A stretch of DNA of 64,000 nucleotides from Enoplosus armatus. Taxonomy: Eukaryota > Chordata > Actinopteri > Centrarchiformes > Enoplosidae. The stretch covers positions 1,583,001 through 1,647,000 of the forward strand of contig NC_092181.1 of assembly GCF_043641665.1 (NCBI RefSeq). The letters are read 5' to 3'. Shown here piece by piece: positions 40,071 through 61,515 of this stretch. The notes under the pieces are model-generated. The model searched no databases, was not told the origin of the DNA, and saw only the letters and a program-made list of their open reading frames with translations. Position 1 is the stretch's first letter; each line of letters opens with the position of its first letter. The position numbers and the translations under genes were made by a program.

Positions 40071-42992
40071 TCACTGAGCTGACGGGGGGCCTCCGGTTGG
40101 CACTGATGGTCTGGTCCTCTTGGCTGCAGATTCCTCCACTACAAAAGTGTAGTTATACTGAAAACAAACAAAACAAAGTGGGTATATTCTTTGTTAGAAA
40201 AAGTTTATGTTCCTAATCTAAGAATCACAGAGCTGAAATTGAGAGTCAGATGTGACCCTACCTCATTTTCAATGTCTTGGAGAGACTTTATGCGAATGTT
40301 GTTTAATTGAGAGTTCAGTTGAGCCTGAGAGTGAGAGAGAGAGAGCGAGATAAGACAAAGAGAAACAAATACATGCTTATATCAGAGGCTCAGTGTGATT
40401 GTATTGTTGAAAATGTCAAAACGTACCGTGCCGTTTGCATGGATATCAAACTTTGGGTGAAGGCTAAAGGGAACTCCATCCAGGGCTGCAGAGAGTGGAG
40501 GTAGGTAATATTTGAGAGGGCTGCTTGCAGTGAGAAATAGTAATATGTTTCCTGTGCATGAGGAAGAAACTCTTAGAGTACCTGTGTTTCCCTGGATACT
40601 GCTGTCAGCAGGTTTGTCCAAGTTGTCCTTGGTGTGGAGGCTGTAGCGTCTCTGGCTCAGTTTATGATGTGGCAGTGGAGGAGGAGGGTTGCTGCGGGGA
40701 CAAACTGATAAATATTAACACCAAGAGCTAAACATCTCCAAGACACAAACTGTGCTATACTGTAGGGTTATATAACTGCATTCTTTCTTATTTTGACCTT
40801 TATTAAGGGAAACATAAAATGATGATGTTTTTGTCTTATTGGTCAAACTGTGATACTAATTTTGTGAATTATTAAAATGCACTATTAGACATTAAATACC
40901 GGTACTGTACCTGGGTCTGAGGGGCAGAGGAGCAGATGGCTGCTCCAGTGAGAGTCTGCGGATGTCCAGGCTGACACTGCGGGGCTTGGCTTGGGGCATG
41001 GGGCTAGAAAAATATCCCTTTCTGCACCACAACACGTAGCCATGGATGTCTCTGGGAAAAAGGCACATTTAATGATACATTCAGAACCGCATAACTACCA
41101 ATTAAGTACTGAGTGCACAGTTGAAAGCAAGGGGTCTTTAAATAACTCATTTCTGAATACAGACCACTGTGTTTAGGTTGTGGGATTTAAGATATTCCTT
41201 GATAAACATTGCTACCAACCCCACATATGTGTAGTGCTGCAACATCATTTTGCTTTTGGCTGTAAGTTTGATATCCAACACAGCTGTGTCCACACTGCCC
41301 ACTGGGACGACGCGCACACACACGCGCTTCTTCTTCGAAACAGAGGTCTCTGGACACACAAACACACACACACACACGGAAATACAGATAACGTCCATCA
41401 GACTGCACATTAAAATAGCAGTGAGTAAATAAGACATCAAATATCAGGAATGTGTAAACAATTGTACGTGTGTGGCTTGTGTTGCTATATTTGTGAGGAC
41501 CAATTTTAGCTTTAAACTATCGTAGTGAGGACATTTCTGCACTGTGAGGATATTTTGTACTCACTTGGTTCAAGGTGTTCTGCTATATAGCAATAACCGT
41601 GAGGAATAGAGTCCTTATCTGAAATAAGCTGAATGTCTGACACTACCATACCGCCTGCCAAGTCCTATAGAGAGAGAGATACAGTTTGTTTATGGAAGAC
41701 AGTGCAGAGAACAAAGGGCTGGTGGGAAACATACATGATGTATTGTGGTACTGCAAAGACACAAGTAATATGGTTATTAAAAGTACGGAAGTGTCTCTCT
41801 GATGCGACATCTGTCTGCTACCTTGCTGTAACAAAGGTAATATCCAGACTTCATGGCAAAGCTGCGTGTAAAGTTCGCTGTTGCGCCGTCTTCTGTGATG
41901 CTGATCTGCAGAAGGGCAGAGAGATTAAGAGGAAGAGGGGTACACTTAGATATACCACATGCGACATCACAAACATGTCTGAGAAATAGGCAAGTAATGT
42001 GGCAAACTGAGGCATAAAGAGAGTGCCTGATGTTAGAGGTGGCCTAAATGTTGGGCTTTTGACTTGAGGGCGACGCTTCACTTCACTTAACTATTTTCCT
42101 TCACATTCTCTTTAGCCACTTGATGGCAAAATGACTGGGTCAAACACTGAGTTTAAATTCAGAACCAGCGGGTACAATTATGATTATAATTATTATTAAA
42201 TAGCTTGTCATGATCGTGTTCAAGTGAGTCACACACATTGATTCAGTGGCTACACAACATCTTTTTTTTTGTGTGCAAATCTTTAGAGACGGTTGACGTC
42301 ACTTTTAAACAACCACTTTGTTTCTTAAGGTCAAATTTTCAGCTAATCAAAACACTAAACCTGACCTACTTAATATTTCCAACAAGATCTGATTGAACTT
42401 TGATTCTGGAGGTTGTTCCCATTTTCTTAGTATTTGACCCCGCTGACATACTGCATATTATAACTGTCTGTCTACATAAACTGAGAGAATATGGCTGGTC
42501 AAATTTTGGCCCCATCCATACATGATACTGTATTTCCACTGTGAGGTTGCATCAAGGATACAAGTTAAATTGTCAAGGCAAAAAATATCAATTCCCCTTC
42601 ATTTTAATCTTAAAGTGCAAACGTCAGACCTTTTCTCTGTGTGCAATATATTGTACACATCTTTGTTACAAGCAGATAAGACTAACGCAACATTCTTAGC
42701 CAATATACCCTTTAGCCTTCAGAAAGAATTTAAGTTTTCTGTCATTTCAAGACTTTATGCACGCTGCTTGTGGTCACTGTGGAGTGTGTGGAAACACTTG
42801 GTGCCTGGTTGGTAGGTTTAACATTTAACATTGTTAGTCCGGTGTCGGCAATGTGTTATTGTACATTGACAGTTGTATAAACCTCTATATCTCTGTTCGT
42901 ACCAGGTTAAAATCTTTGGGGCAGGTGCTGGTGTTGGAGGTCCATGCCACTGCTGTAATTGGCCGGACTCCCCCACGCTCCATCAAAGACAT
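40071..42992 (-). CDS. mvb12a: ESCRT-I subunit MVB12A (complete from conserved ATG, 9 exons)
   Basis: Subunit of ESCRT-I, which sorts ubiquitinated cargo into multivesicular bodies. Exons in transcript order: 42992-42903, 41905-41822, 41664-41565, 41349-41220, 41051-40911, 40691-40582, 40485-40427, 40324-40262, 40157-40071. Phases agree throughout and total 287 codons plus stop; I recall 273 for human MVB12A. The MABP domain covers about residues 10-155, with [13 protein letters not shown] (45-57), [16 protein letters not shown] (94-109) and an HGYVLWCRK end. A Pro/Ser/Arg-rich linker follows, then the UMA motif [13 protein letters not shown] (219-231), [20 protein letters not shown], and a short basic and Pro-rich tail. 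This is closer to MVB12A than to MVB12B at SVSKKKR. The donor at 41219 (GTTGGT) is a weak GT site but keeps frame and the conserved GDIHGY junction. Confidence 0.94.
41352..41380. repeat. (CA)n microsatellite at mvb12a exon border
   Basis: Short CA-rich run just outside the acceptor of the exon 41349-41220. In the mvb12a transcript it forms the GT-rich tract immediately upstream of the 3' splice site. Confidence 0.75.
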
Positions 42993-44379
42993 CTGAGGAA
43001 GAGAAAAATGTACAGTGAACAAGGTACAGGGTGTCTGGAAAGGACAACAATATAGCAGGATGTGTTTTAATGGTGGAGGCAAACATAAATGATGGATCCC
43101 AACATTTATAAAATCTTGTCAGTCTTCTCATTGCCAGGGGAGGTTTTTATACAGATAACTCTCTCATTGTCTGTCATTTCTTGTGTGTACGAACATGCTT
43201 TCTCTGGGACTTCTTGGCATTGTGAGAGCCAACTTGTTGACGGAAAGTGAGGACTCACAAAAGTAAATAGGCTCCCATTCAGCGCAAGAATTCATGTCAT
43301 TCCTCAGCTATATATCGTCTAGGACAGAAAGATCCTATTCATTCTAAACAGTCATGTTATCTCTATATTTTCAAGGACAGAAATTATTCAGTGCGAGAGT
43401 GCATCCCAACTACAGCAGTGAAGTGGCAGTTCCTCCTGGGGAGTTCTGCATTTCCTTTTTTATGATATGTTTTTACATTTAACAGTTATTTTGCCAAGCA
43501 CCCCTGTTCTGGTATAAAGTAGGGTTGGTTGTTATGGATAAAATCCTCTATCAAGGTATGTGTTGATTACATACCTGACAAATCAAAGCACTACATTAAA
43601 TTAATGTGAAAATCATAAAAAAATGTCAGTATGGCAAAATCACTTATGGTAGACAAATGGTATATATTATTATATTACATATCCCTAGTAGAAACCATCA
43701 CCACAGAAGTGGCCCTGAACCCTTTTTGGTTTGTGACTCCTATAAAAACAACGTATTTCTACTGGTGACCCCTGTTAAAGGTTTCAAAAATGAAAAATAT
43801 TTCCCATTTAAATGTTTGAAATTTGATTAATTACCAAATTCCTGGACTGACAACTGCCTTCAGTTTTCACAAGACATAGTGGTTAAAAAACAGAGATGTA
43901 GATAGATTGATAGACAGTATGACAGAAACATTTTGAATGAACAAATGCCATAAGTGAGGGTTGATTTGTTTATTTACTTACATAACTATACTTACTTACA
44001 TAATACCTATTGTTGTTGTGTGAACTCCATGTAGGCACCAGGGTGGAAAATCAATACCAGGCAGATGCAGGTAGCTTAAATCAATCCTGGCTGAGCTTTG
44101 ACAGTTTAATTGCTTTACCAGCAACTTTGACATAATCATTACCACACTTCTGTCCTTCCTAAGTCGCAAGTATTGTAATAGTGATATTCATAAGTATAAC
44201 TTGAGTAAGTCACTGATAAAGACTGGTTTGGGGTCCTTTTCCATGTACTTATACAACCCGAGCATACCTTACAATTGTAACATTAGCGACCTTTCTATTG
44301 CCAAAACTTCGCTGCTCAAAATGTACTTAATTCCTTGTTTCACAAGTCGACTAATAAAATCACAGCAACACATACTTAC

Positions 44380-44600
44380 TCTGTCTCTGTATTCACTTCT
44401 GTCTCTTCGAGGTGAAACTGTTTGGCAGGCGAACAACTTTTTAGTTAACAGCCGAAATTTCTTGGTCTTCCTTGTCAAAGCAGGAAGTACCGAATCCATT
44501 CTGACTCCAACTCCCATCAAACCACGGGGCAAGACGTCAGGATTAAACAGTCGCGTCAACGCCGACTCAAGTCTGAACACAAGATGGCGGCAGAACAACA
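44380..44600 (-). other. mvb12a: Upstream exon of mvb12a, possibly coding for an N-terminal extension
   Basis: A GTAAGT donor sits at 44379-44374 on the minus strand. The frame entering it is open, joins in phase 0 to the conserved ATG of exon 2 (42992), and contains two upstream in-frame ATGs: 44517-44515 and, with A at -3 and G at +4, 44499-44497. The latter would add 40 residues rich in Lys/Arg (MDSVLPALTRKTKKFRLLTK...) before MSLMERGG. The plus-strand text AAGATGGCGGC at 44581-44591 is a YY1-type promoter element, consistent with a start region here. Whether the exon is 5'UTR or coding is undecided. It resembles nothing in the MVB12 family that I know. Confidence 0.45.
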
Positions 44601-46391
44601 GTCAGCGAAGCACAGTCGTTGTTGTCCTGTTTCACAGCTTCCATTAAAAATGCGTCTGCGTTGCTAATTGTTTACACGAACTGTTATTTTTCATCATTTG
44701 TTCCCCCCCCCCCCTCCTTGTTTGCATTGTTAATGTACTCAAATAACGAAGGAAGAAATAAACATCTGCCTGTTTTAGCTCGTTCACATACATATAGGCT
44801 ACTGCATAGGTGCGGACAGAGGGGTGCAGAGAGAAGGATCGATTCTCATTTACATAACAATGAGGGTGAGCAGGGCAGGCTGAGGTGGGGGAAAACGAGA
44901 GTGAGAGGACGATGATGAAAAAGGGTGACAAGAGGTGGGCAAGATGGGGAGCAAATGGAGACAACAGGGAATGAGAAAGAATGGATGAATTGTAGGGAAC
45001 AGTGGGCTTTTAAAAGGGCAAGATGTGAGGAAAGACTGGCAGTGTAAACTGTGCCCACACACACTTCTGCTTAAAGAATAATGCTGGTCATATTATTTAT
45101 TTTTCTTACTAATAACAAATCCAATGAAAGGACCAAAACCAACAATGAATTGATAACAAGTATGGTATTGCGTAGCCAGAGACCGATGTGGTTTATTCCT
45201 ATGTGCTATCCTCCATTGTTGTTCAACTAAAAACACATCAGTGAGCCACAGCATTGCACTGGCATGGTATGTGGCATGCAGGCTCGCTCCATATAAATAC
45301 TTAAGTTCAATATGTCATTAGGAATAAGGCCCTTTGATAGAGACAACGCACACTCGTAACAGACACCCCTCTTAATCAGCTTTAATGTTGTGTGTACATG
45401 TGTGAAATTGAGAAAAAGACACTTGATTGGAACATCCAGAGGTGCTCGGGTCCCTGTTGGCATGGCAACATGCAGAGCAGACCACAGGGGATGGATGTGT
45501 GTGGGGGGGGGGGGCTGGAGCGGGTGGACTGTTCCATCTCTGTGAAAATGGAAATCAGTGTTTATTCAGAGCATTTAACTTTATTGGCTGATTGGCCAAT
45601 TAATGAGAATGAGCCAGCTGTAATCTGCTGAGACTGAAGCAAAAGGGAGAAGAGGCAAATTGCCAGTGAGTGCTTCTGTGCGTGTCTGGATGCCTGCACA
45701 TCTGCGTGTCTGCTCGATGGGGGAGCATGCAACTGCCTGTGTGTGAATGGTGGTAGTAAATATGAGAGTGATAGACTGAGTGAGAGAGCAGGTTCAAATG
45801 CTCTGGTGCTTCCTACTATGCTGGGGGAATTCATTCATCTTTTCCATCAAGTCAGCCTCCTGTCTAGAGTGACAGCAGTAGACACACATGCATTGAGCTC
45901 ATGTACACACACTTCTCAGAAGCATGAAGTCTCAGTCACATTGAATTGAGTAGAAAATGTAATCTATTTCCTGGCTATCACACACACACAGGGCTTCCCC
46001 ACAACTTGTAGATATGTGTACTGAGGTACCTGAGAAGGAAGTGGTAAGCGTATGGCGTATAGTTTGGGAACTAATTGTATAAAAGTTATTCTGATTGAAC
46101 ACAGTATTATAAAGCTGACATAACATCATTATTGACGTCTGTATTAAAAGAAAAGACAGTTTGTATGATGACCTGCTGGCTTGATGCAGATAAAACCGAA
46201 CTTGATGAAACGTAACTTCCTGTAGAAATATATATATATGTTTCCATATAGACAATACTATACAGTAGGGGTGGTCACCATAAACTCAATAGTGTGCATC
46301 AGATATGTAGTCTCTAGGAACAGGGCACCTTTAGGTATTCTAGGACGTCTTAACACACAATAACACACACAATTAGCATTAGTATTGGTAG

Positions 46392-46434
46392 CATCATCAT
46401 CATCATCAACAACAACAACAACAACAACAACAAC
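46392..46434. repeat. (CAT)n(CAA)n trinucleotide array
   Basis: Six CAT units run into about nine CAA units in the mvb12a-pbx4 intergenic region. Confidence 0.9.
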
Positions 46435-46910
46435 ATTGTGTCCATGGTGAAATTTCAAATCAAACTGCAGCATTTCCCGGAGCCCGCCGACATACTGATG
46501 GAGAGCTGCGCCAAAGCAGCCAAAAACATCCAGAACAAGGCCGGAATATAATCAGGGTTGCTTTCAAAATAAAAGCACTAAACGCACAACTTCTCAACTG
46601 TGTCTGTGTAGGTTTATGCAAGGTAGCAAACATCATTGTAAATTCCGTGGAGCACTCCACAAACCGCCTGTCCTCTAGTGGCTCTGCTCTATCAGACACA
46701 TAACCCATTTTTATAACGTATCATCTTCACAATAAAGATGAGTAGGCTAGTGAATTAGAGCAAATATGCAATTGAAATGTCCCTGCAACACATAGGTCAT
46801 GGGTGTCTGGTCCAGGGTGTACCTGCTGCTTGCCCAGTCGTGTGTATGTGTGCCCACAGTGCAGGCGACCCTGCACAAGATAAGGAGTTTAAATGGATCG
46901 ATTGATGATG

Positions 46911-46967
46911 TTCAGAATCAGAATCAGAATCAGAAATACTTTATTGATCCCCGGGGGGAAATTGTAC
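46911..46967. mobile_element. Teleost non-LTR retroelement 3' tail fragment
   Basis: Tandem GAATCA units followed by AAATACTTTATTGATCCCCG and GGGGGAAATTG form the imperfect-palindrome tail I recognise from many fish SINE/LINE copies. Only the tail is visible. The exact family cannot be named from the sequence alone. Confidence 0.6.
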
Positions 46968-47096
46968 AGTACCGGTGCTCCCATTCCAGAGTAGAAAAAT
47001 AGCATAATTTAGAACTAAAGGTATGTACGAAATATAAAAATAAGAAATAGAAAATAAAAAATATACACATTTACAGTATTTAAGTGAAGTGAGGTA

Positions 47097-47118
47097 AAAA
47101 TATATATATATATATATA
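47097..47118. repeat. (TA)n microsatellite
   Basis: About 22 bp of TA repeat in an AT-rich segment downstream of the retroelement tail. Confidence 0.85.
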
Positions 47119-48522
47119 CAGTAACAATGTATATATATGTATGGATGTGTTGCACTGTAGTGTATGACTATATATGTATTGCACTATACATGTATTGCAC
47201 TTAACATTCACAATAAATAGTGAGGTAGTGTATGACAGGTGAAGTAGATACAGATACAGATTTCCAATGTTAATGTAGTAGGCTAATTCTGCCATTGCCA
47301 GGTGCTGACATGTAGAAAAACGACCCCCTTCAGAAGGACAAACTGGACTATGGAACAATAAAAATGGCAGTATTAGTAATAATAGTAGTAGTAACAGTAT
47401 TTTCACAACACAGCCACAAGCTTATTATATCTGTCTTCTGACACAGAATTACCATTACTTGGACTGATATGACCATTTGTGTGTTTTGGCATTGTATTGA
47501 GGCAGGCCTACATGCTGTCAAATCAACCTTTGGGTGAATATAAAACAGGCTTGTCCACTGATTTAGGCCAAGTCATCGCACATACGTTTGTGTAGGCTTT
47601 TATTTTGAAATGCTTGAGCGGAAGTAGCATTTTCTCATCCTGTGTAACTTGACAGTGGGCGGCATTGCTCTATGGTGTTTTTCTGGGAGGAGTGTGGCAG
47701 GGAGAGAAAACAGCAATAACTAACCTGGCAGTTTGAGACGTGGACGGAACCAGATAGATGAAGTTCCTCAGGAATACCTCTCCTAGACCGTGTTTTAGCT
47801 GACCCTGTCGGTTCACACTCTGAATAACCGAGGACTCGTGAATAAAAAGAGAGAGCAGGCGGAGACGGCGACATCAAAGGGAGCAGATATCGCTGTAGCA
47901 GCGTTCAGACCTTTATTGAACTCACACGAGCCGAACAGCCTCTCAAAGCACGAGCGAGTTAGCTTTGTACCAAGCCAGTTTTGGTAATTGTTGGCGTTTT
48001 GTTGCTCATATTAAGCCCTCTCCCCGTAAATGCCGTTTGCATGTCTGACCGCTGAGATAGTCTACGAGTGCGTCTGGTTTTCTTTTGAAGCTTTTCTCCC
48101 CCTCGGAGCCTCCTGGTTTTGTCTTTTCAGGGGAAGAAAAGACTTGCGCACGCGCGTCGCGTACCGCTACTCATAAAAACAACAGTATCTTACCATAGGC
48201 TAATATTTGGTGAACCGTGCCCCCCCATGCCAAAGAAGAACCACAGTTTGAAGAGTTCTGGCGGAGTAGCGTTTTGTCGTTTTCTTCAGATAAGTAGATA
48301 GTAAGGCTGCTGCACTTCGGTTTTTTCCCCTTTGTTAATCAGACCGAGACAGGCAGATCGCCCCAGCTGAGGAAACACGGCTCTCAGTTTTGAGACCTGT
48401 ATGTTTTTTTGGAAAACTTTCCAACCTCTCGGTATTCTTTGCGCTGAAAGTTGGAGAAGGAGCCCCCTTTGTACTCACCCTCCTCCCATCTCTCCCTCCA
48501 CAATAAGTGGCACATTGGAGGT

Positions 48523-58169
<9,647 letters not shown>

Positions 58170-59249
58170 TGAGGACCTGCCTGGAGGAACTCTCTTCCCT
58201 CCTCACGGTCTCCATGTGAGTAGCTATGGTTACACACTGTTGCTATAGTTACACACTCTCCAACTGAGTAGTCATGGTATCCGCCTTTCCCTGTGATAGC
58301 ATGTGGTGTGGTTTGACACGTTTTGTAGACCCTGTTGATGTAGTTCCTTTACATACTGTATCCTGCACTACATCAACAGCTGAACCTGAACTCTAGATTG
58401 TTGTTGAGCATTAAAGGAAACAGTCACACTAGGGATGCTAATTTAGAATTTTTTTCTGACCAACAGCCGACGCTCGTTAACCGTCAAGATTAAAATGTAT
58501 TATTTAGGATGAGCCATTAACAAAATTACCATTGGGCCTATTTGAAATGGGTTTTTTTTTTTCATAAGAAAGGGTTTATTTTTACACAACCTCGGTCCTG
58601 ACTCACGGACAGCTTGTCTACTGACTTTAATTTAGAAATAGCAACATGTCGACATGCTGTGGGGTTAGTCTGGTGCGTGCCGGAGAATACCCGCTTAGAT
58701 GGTACCGGCGTAATATTTATTTAAATATATTACTGATAGTTAACGGTTAAATGGTTAATTATTAACACTGAAAGTGAATTCTGCCAAAAGGTATCGACTT
58801 CGCATCTTCCTTTGTACTTGTAGTTTGGTGCGTTTTTAGTTATTGTTGTGGAGAAGTGGCCAGAATTAGAAGAACCATCTACAACTGTAGTCAAATACGG
58901 GGAGAAATTTAGACCAAACCACAGATACAAAGAATCAGTCGACTTCAACAACATGTTTTCTGTCTTCAGTGAATATATTAGTAGGTAATAGCTTGCTAAT
59001 ATGCATTATTATATTATAGTTTTATATATGGTGGATTTTTCTCATTTACATTACATTAACAATTCAGAAGTCCGGATACTGTGGAATTCTGGGAATAATG
59101 AGGTTATCTAAGCAAGCGTGAATTTGGTCAATAACAAAATAATTCTGCGCTGAACTTCACAAATTGATATATTAGCACGGTCAGTGAATGTGAGGGTGTT
59201 TTCCTTCACAGCTAACGTCGTGTCCCACTCTGAACGTCTGTCTGTGCAG

Positions 59250-59342
59250 GTTGATGATGGCTGGCAGGACAGCGGTGATCCCCCCTCCCGTCTCCACCAA
59301 CCCAGAGCACCAGGCAGCACGCACGCCGTCACCTCCAGCTGA
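59250..59342 (+). CDS. pbx4: pbx4 candidate last exon of an 'a'-type isoform
   Basis: After TCTGTGCAG this exon reads, in phase 0, VDDGWQDSGDPPSR... and ends THAVTSS with a stop at 59340-59342. Mammalian PBX proteins end NGGWQDATTPSS...GSVHSDTSN, so GWQD, PGS, the His and the final TS are in register. That is good evidence for homology of the exon, but the intervening residues are diverged, and use of this exon needs an exon 7 that I cannot see. Without it the exon is 3' non-coding. Confidence 0.5.
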   Translation, partial: VDDGWQDSGDPPSRLHQPRAPGSTHAVTSS

Positions 59343-61515
59343 TGCTCCACCTTCCCTCCCCACTCCCGATCCTGCTCCTCAGACTAATACAACTCTGACA
59401 ACAGACTGTAGGCTGACCTCCAGCCGAGCCACAAACAGACTCTACAGCATTTCCAAACCTCTGCAACGTTTTTCTTTAGTTTTGCTTTGTGATGCTGATC
59501 CTTTCCCCACATCTCTCCCACAAGTTTTTTTTTTTTTAAACCCCTCCACTTTACAAATGTGTTGATACCTCTATTTTTTGGTTTCTTTTAACAATTACTC
59601 ACCACATGTTTTTTCCATTTAAAAAAAAAAAAAGAAAAGAAAAAAAAAAAAAAAGATAGGTAAATGATGAAAATAATTTGTTTTTTTAAATGTACTGCTT
59701 CACCTGTGAAGGTTTAGGGCCTGAATGTGGCGTTGAACCCGATGTGGATTCATCATTTTATTTAAGAATATAGGAATTATAATTATTCTTAATTATAAGA
59801 ATTAAAAGAAGAAATAGTTAGATTAGAAAAAAACAGGAAAAAAAGGACAAAAAGAAAGCATGTAGTTATTTTTAGATGTTAAACTACGATTTCATTATTC
59901 CTTTTTTCTTTTACGTTTTTTTAAGAAAAAGGTTGTCACTGAGAAAATGCATTGAAAGACTACAACAAACACATCTAAATGGCAGAAATGACCAAAAATG
60001 AATAAACACATCTTATTACTTATTACATTTTTGTATCCTGTGGTGTTGCTTCGGACAAGAACTGGGTTTAAGTTTATTTGTATTTCTATGATTGTAAATA
60101 CAATATTGCTTTAACAGGTAATTACGTTTCTTAAAAGCAACCAAACCAAAGAGGCTTTAACCCAGGAGATCAGGCTCAGTATGTTGTGCCCATATGCACA
60201 CTTCAGATCTGACAGTACAGATGGGACCATGTGTGTTTTTAGTCATCTGTGCCCTCTAGTGTTGAGCAGTGCCACTGCATCTAATTGGCTTCTGGATATT
60301 TTTGAAACAACTGTGTTTTTTGTGCCAAACCCAGTTTACCGAGGAATGTTTCCTCCATAAACTGTCGATGCCTTTCTTTGTTTTCACTCTTTTCTTTTTC
60401 TAGTTAATCTTAAATGGCGATTGTCAACAAATCCTGAGACCTGATTAACAGAGAACAGGCTTTATATCTAACTCTTATTAGTCATTTATCTGCTGGAGGA
60501 GCTGCTGAGGTGGACAACTGCCAGGAGTATCTGATAATGTAGTGAGTGCCACACAATGTAATAGCTTGTTAGTGTGATACAATTATAAAATGCCCCTCAA
60601 TTGGTCAAAAATGTAAAAAAAAACAAAACAAAAAAAAACTGCAAATGTAATTATTGCAATAAATTGTGATTATGACTTGACAGGATACAATGTACCTATA
60701 GGATGATGATGTAATAATAATTACATAATATCCTGAGTCTTAGAAGGCTATTATTTAATTAGTTAAAACTACACTCCTGAGTCATAATAACTGCTCTATG
60801 TAAACCTGTAATGTTACATTATCCAGAAATGTGTTGTATTAACAGATTTCATTACTCGTTAAGATGGACTTTTTATTGCATTTTGTTATTCTGCAAACAT
60901 TAAAGTCAACTGCTACGTATCCTTTTAAATGTCCTTGTCCTTCCCTGGAATGAGCATAATGATGATTCTGTGAGGACTGACGACTATTTCATAGTTCATA
61001 TAATCGAGTTCTCCACATGTTTATTTGATATTTTAAAGCATTATTTCTGAATATTCTCCAGCTTTACTTCAGGTGACTCACTAACATCCCAAATTCAGTG
61101 ACAGAAAAAACAGGACAAAAAGGGCTGAGTTAACGTCCACACATTAACAAAGGACGATTGTCCTTTGAGATTGTCCCGCCCTCTGAATTCTGTTTCTGTT
61201 TCTTATCACTGTCAGGGATGAAATCAATGTGTCCATGTACTGTACTTTGAGTCCAGCTTTTGTATCCTGTAATATCGGTGACATGAGTTATTTGTTACGT
61301 CATCCAGTCATCCATTAGCTCAAAAAAAAAGAAAAGAAAAAATCCAAATAAGAATACGGCAGTGAAACGCTTCATACGTAACCAGCACTTGTGGACAATG
61401 TTTGAATAGAAGGGGTAAATGGTCAGTTGGGGGTGAAAGGTTGAAAGTGATTGTATGAAAGAGAGACAGACGCAGTGAAAGAGAAGGGAGAACGTGAGGC
61501 TGTTCTCTGCTCATC
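59343..61515. other. pbx4 3' region and pbx4 to perlecan-like intergenic region
   Basis: AT-rich, without recognisable coding exons. Poly-A runs occur at about 59621-59655. A plus-strand AATAAA at 60001-60006 is the best candidate poly(A) signal for pbx4, and another occurs near 60658. The right end carries the promoter of the perlecan-like gene, which I cannot delimit. Confidence 0.5.
60001..60006 (+). terminator. Candidate poly(A) signal of pbx4
   Basis: AATAAA on the plus strand about 660 bp past the last candidate coding exon, followed by T-rich sequence. A second AATAAA lies at about 60658. Confidence 0.4.

Larger units (their letters stand above)
44601..48522. other. Intergenic region between mvb12a and pbx4, with the pbx4 5' leader
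   Basis: No coding exon recognised. It contains a (CAT)n(CAA)n array, a retroelement tail with a TA microsatellite downstream of it, and, from about 47850, a GC-richer leader region of the pbx4 gene. The leader has an ATG-led small open frame (48119-48301, 60 codons) that ends before the pbx4 ATG and could act as a uORF. Confidence 0.5.

Noticed and set aside
48119..48301. Small open frame in the pbx4 leader as a separate gene
   Set aside because: More simply explained as a uORF in the 5' leader; no family similarity.
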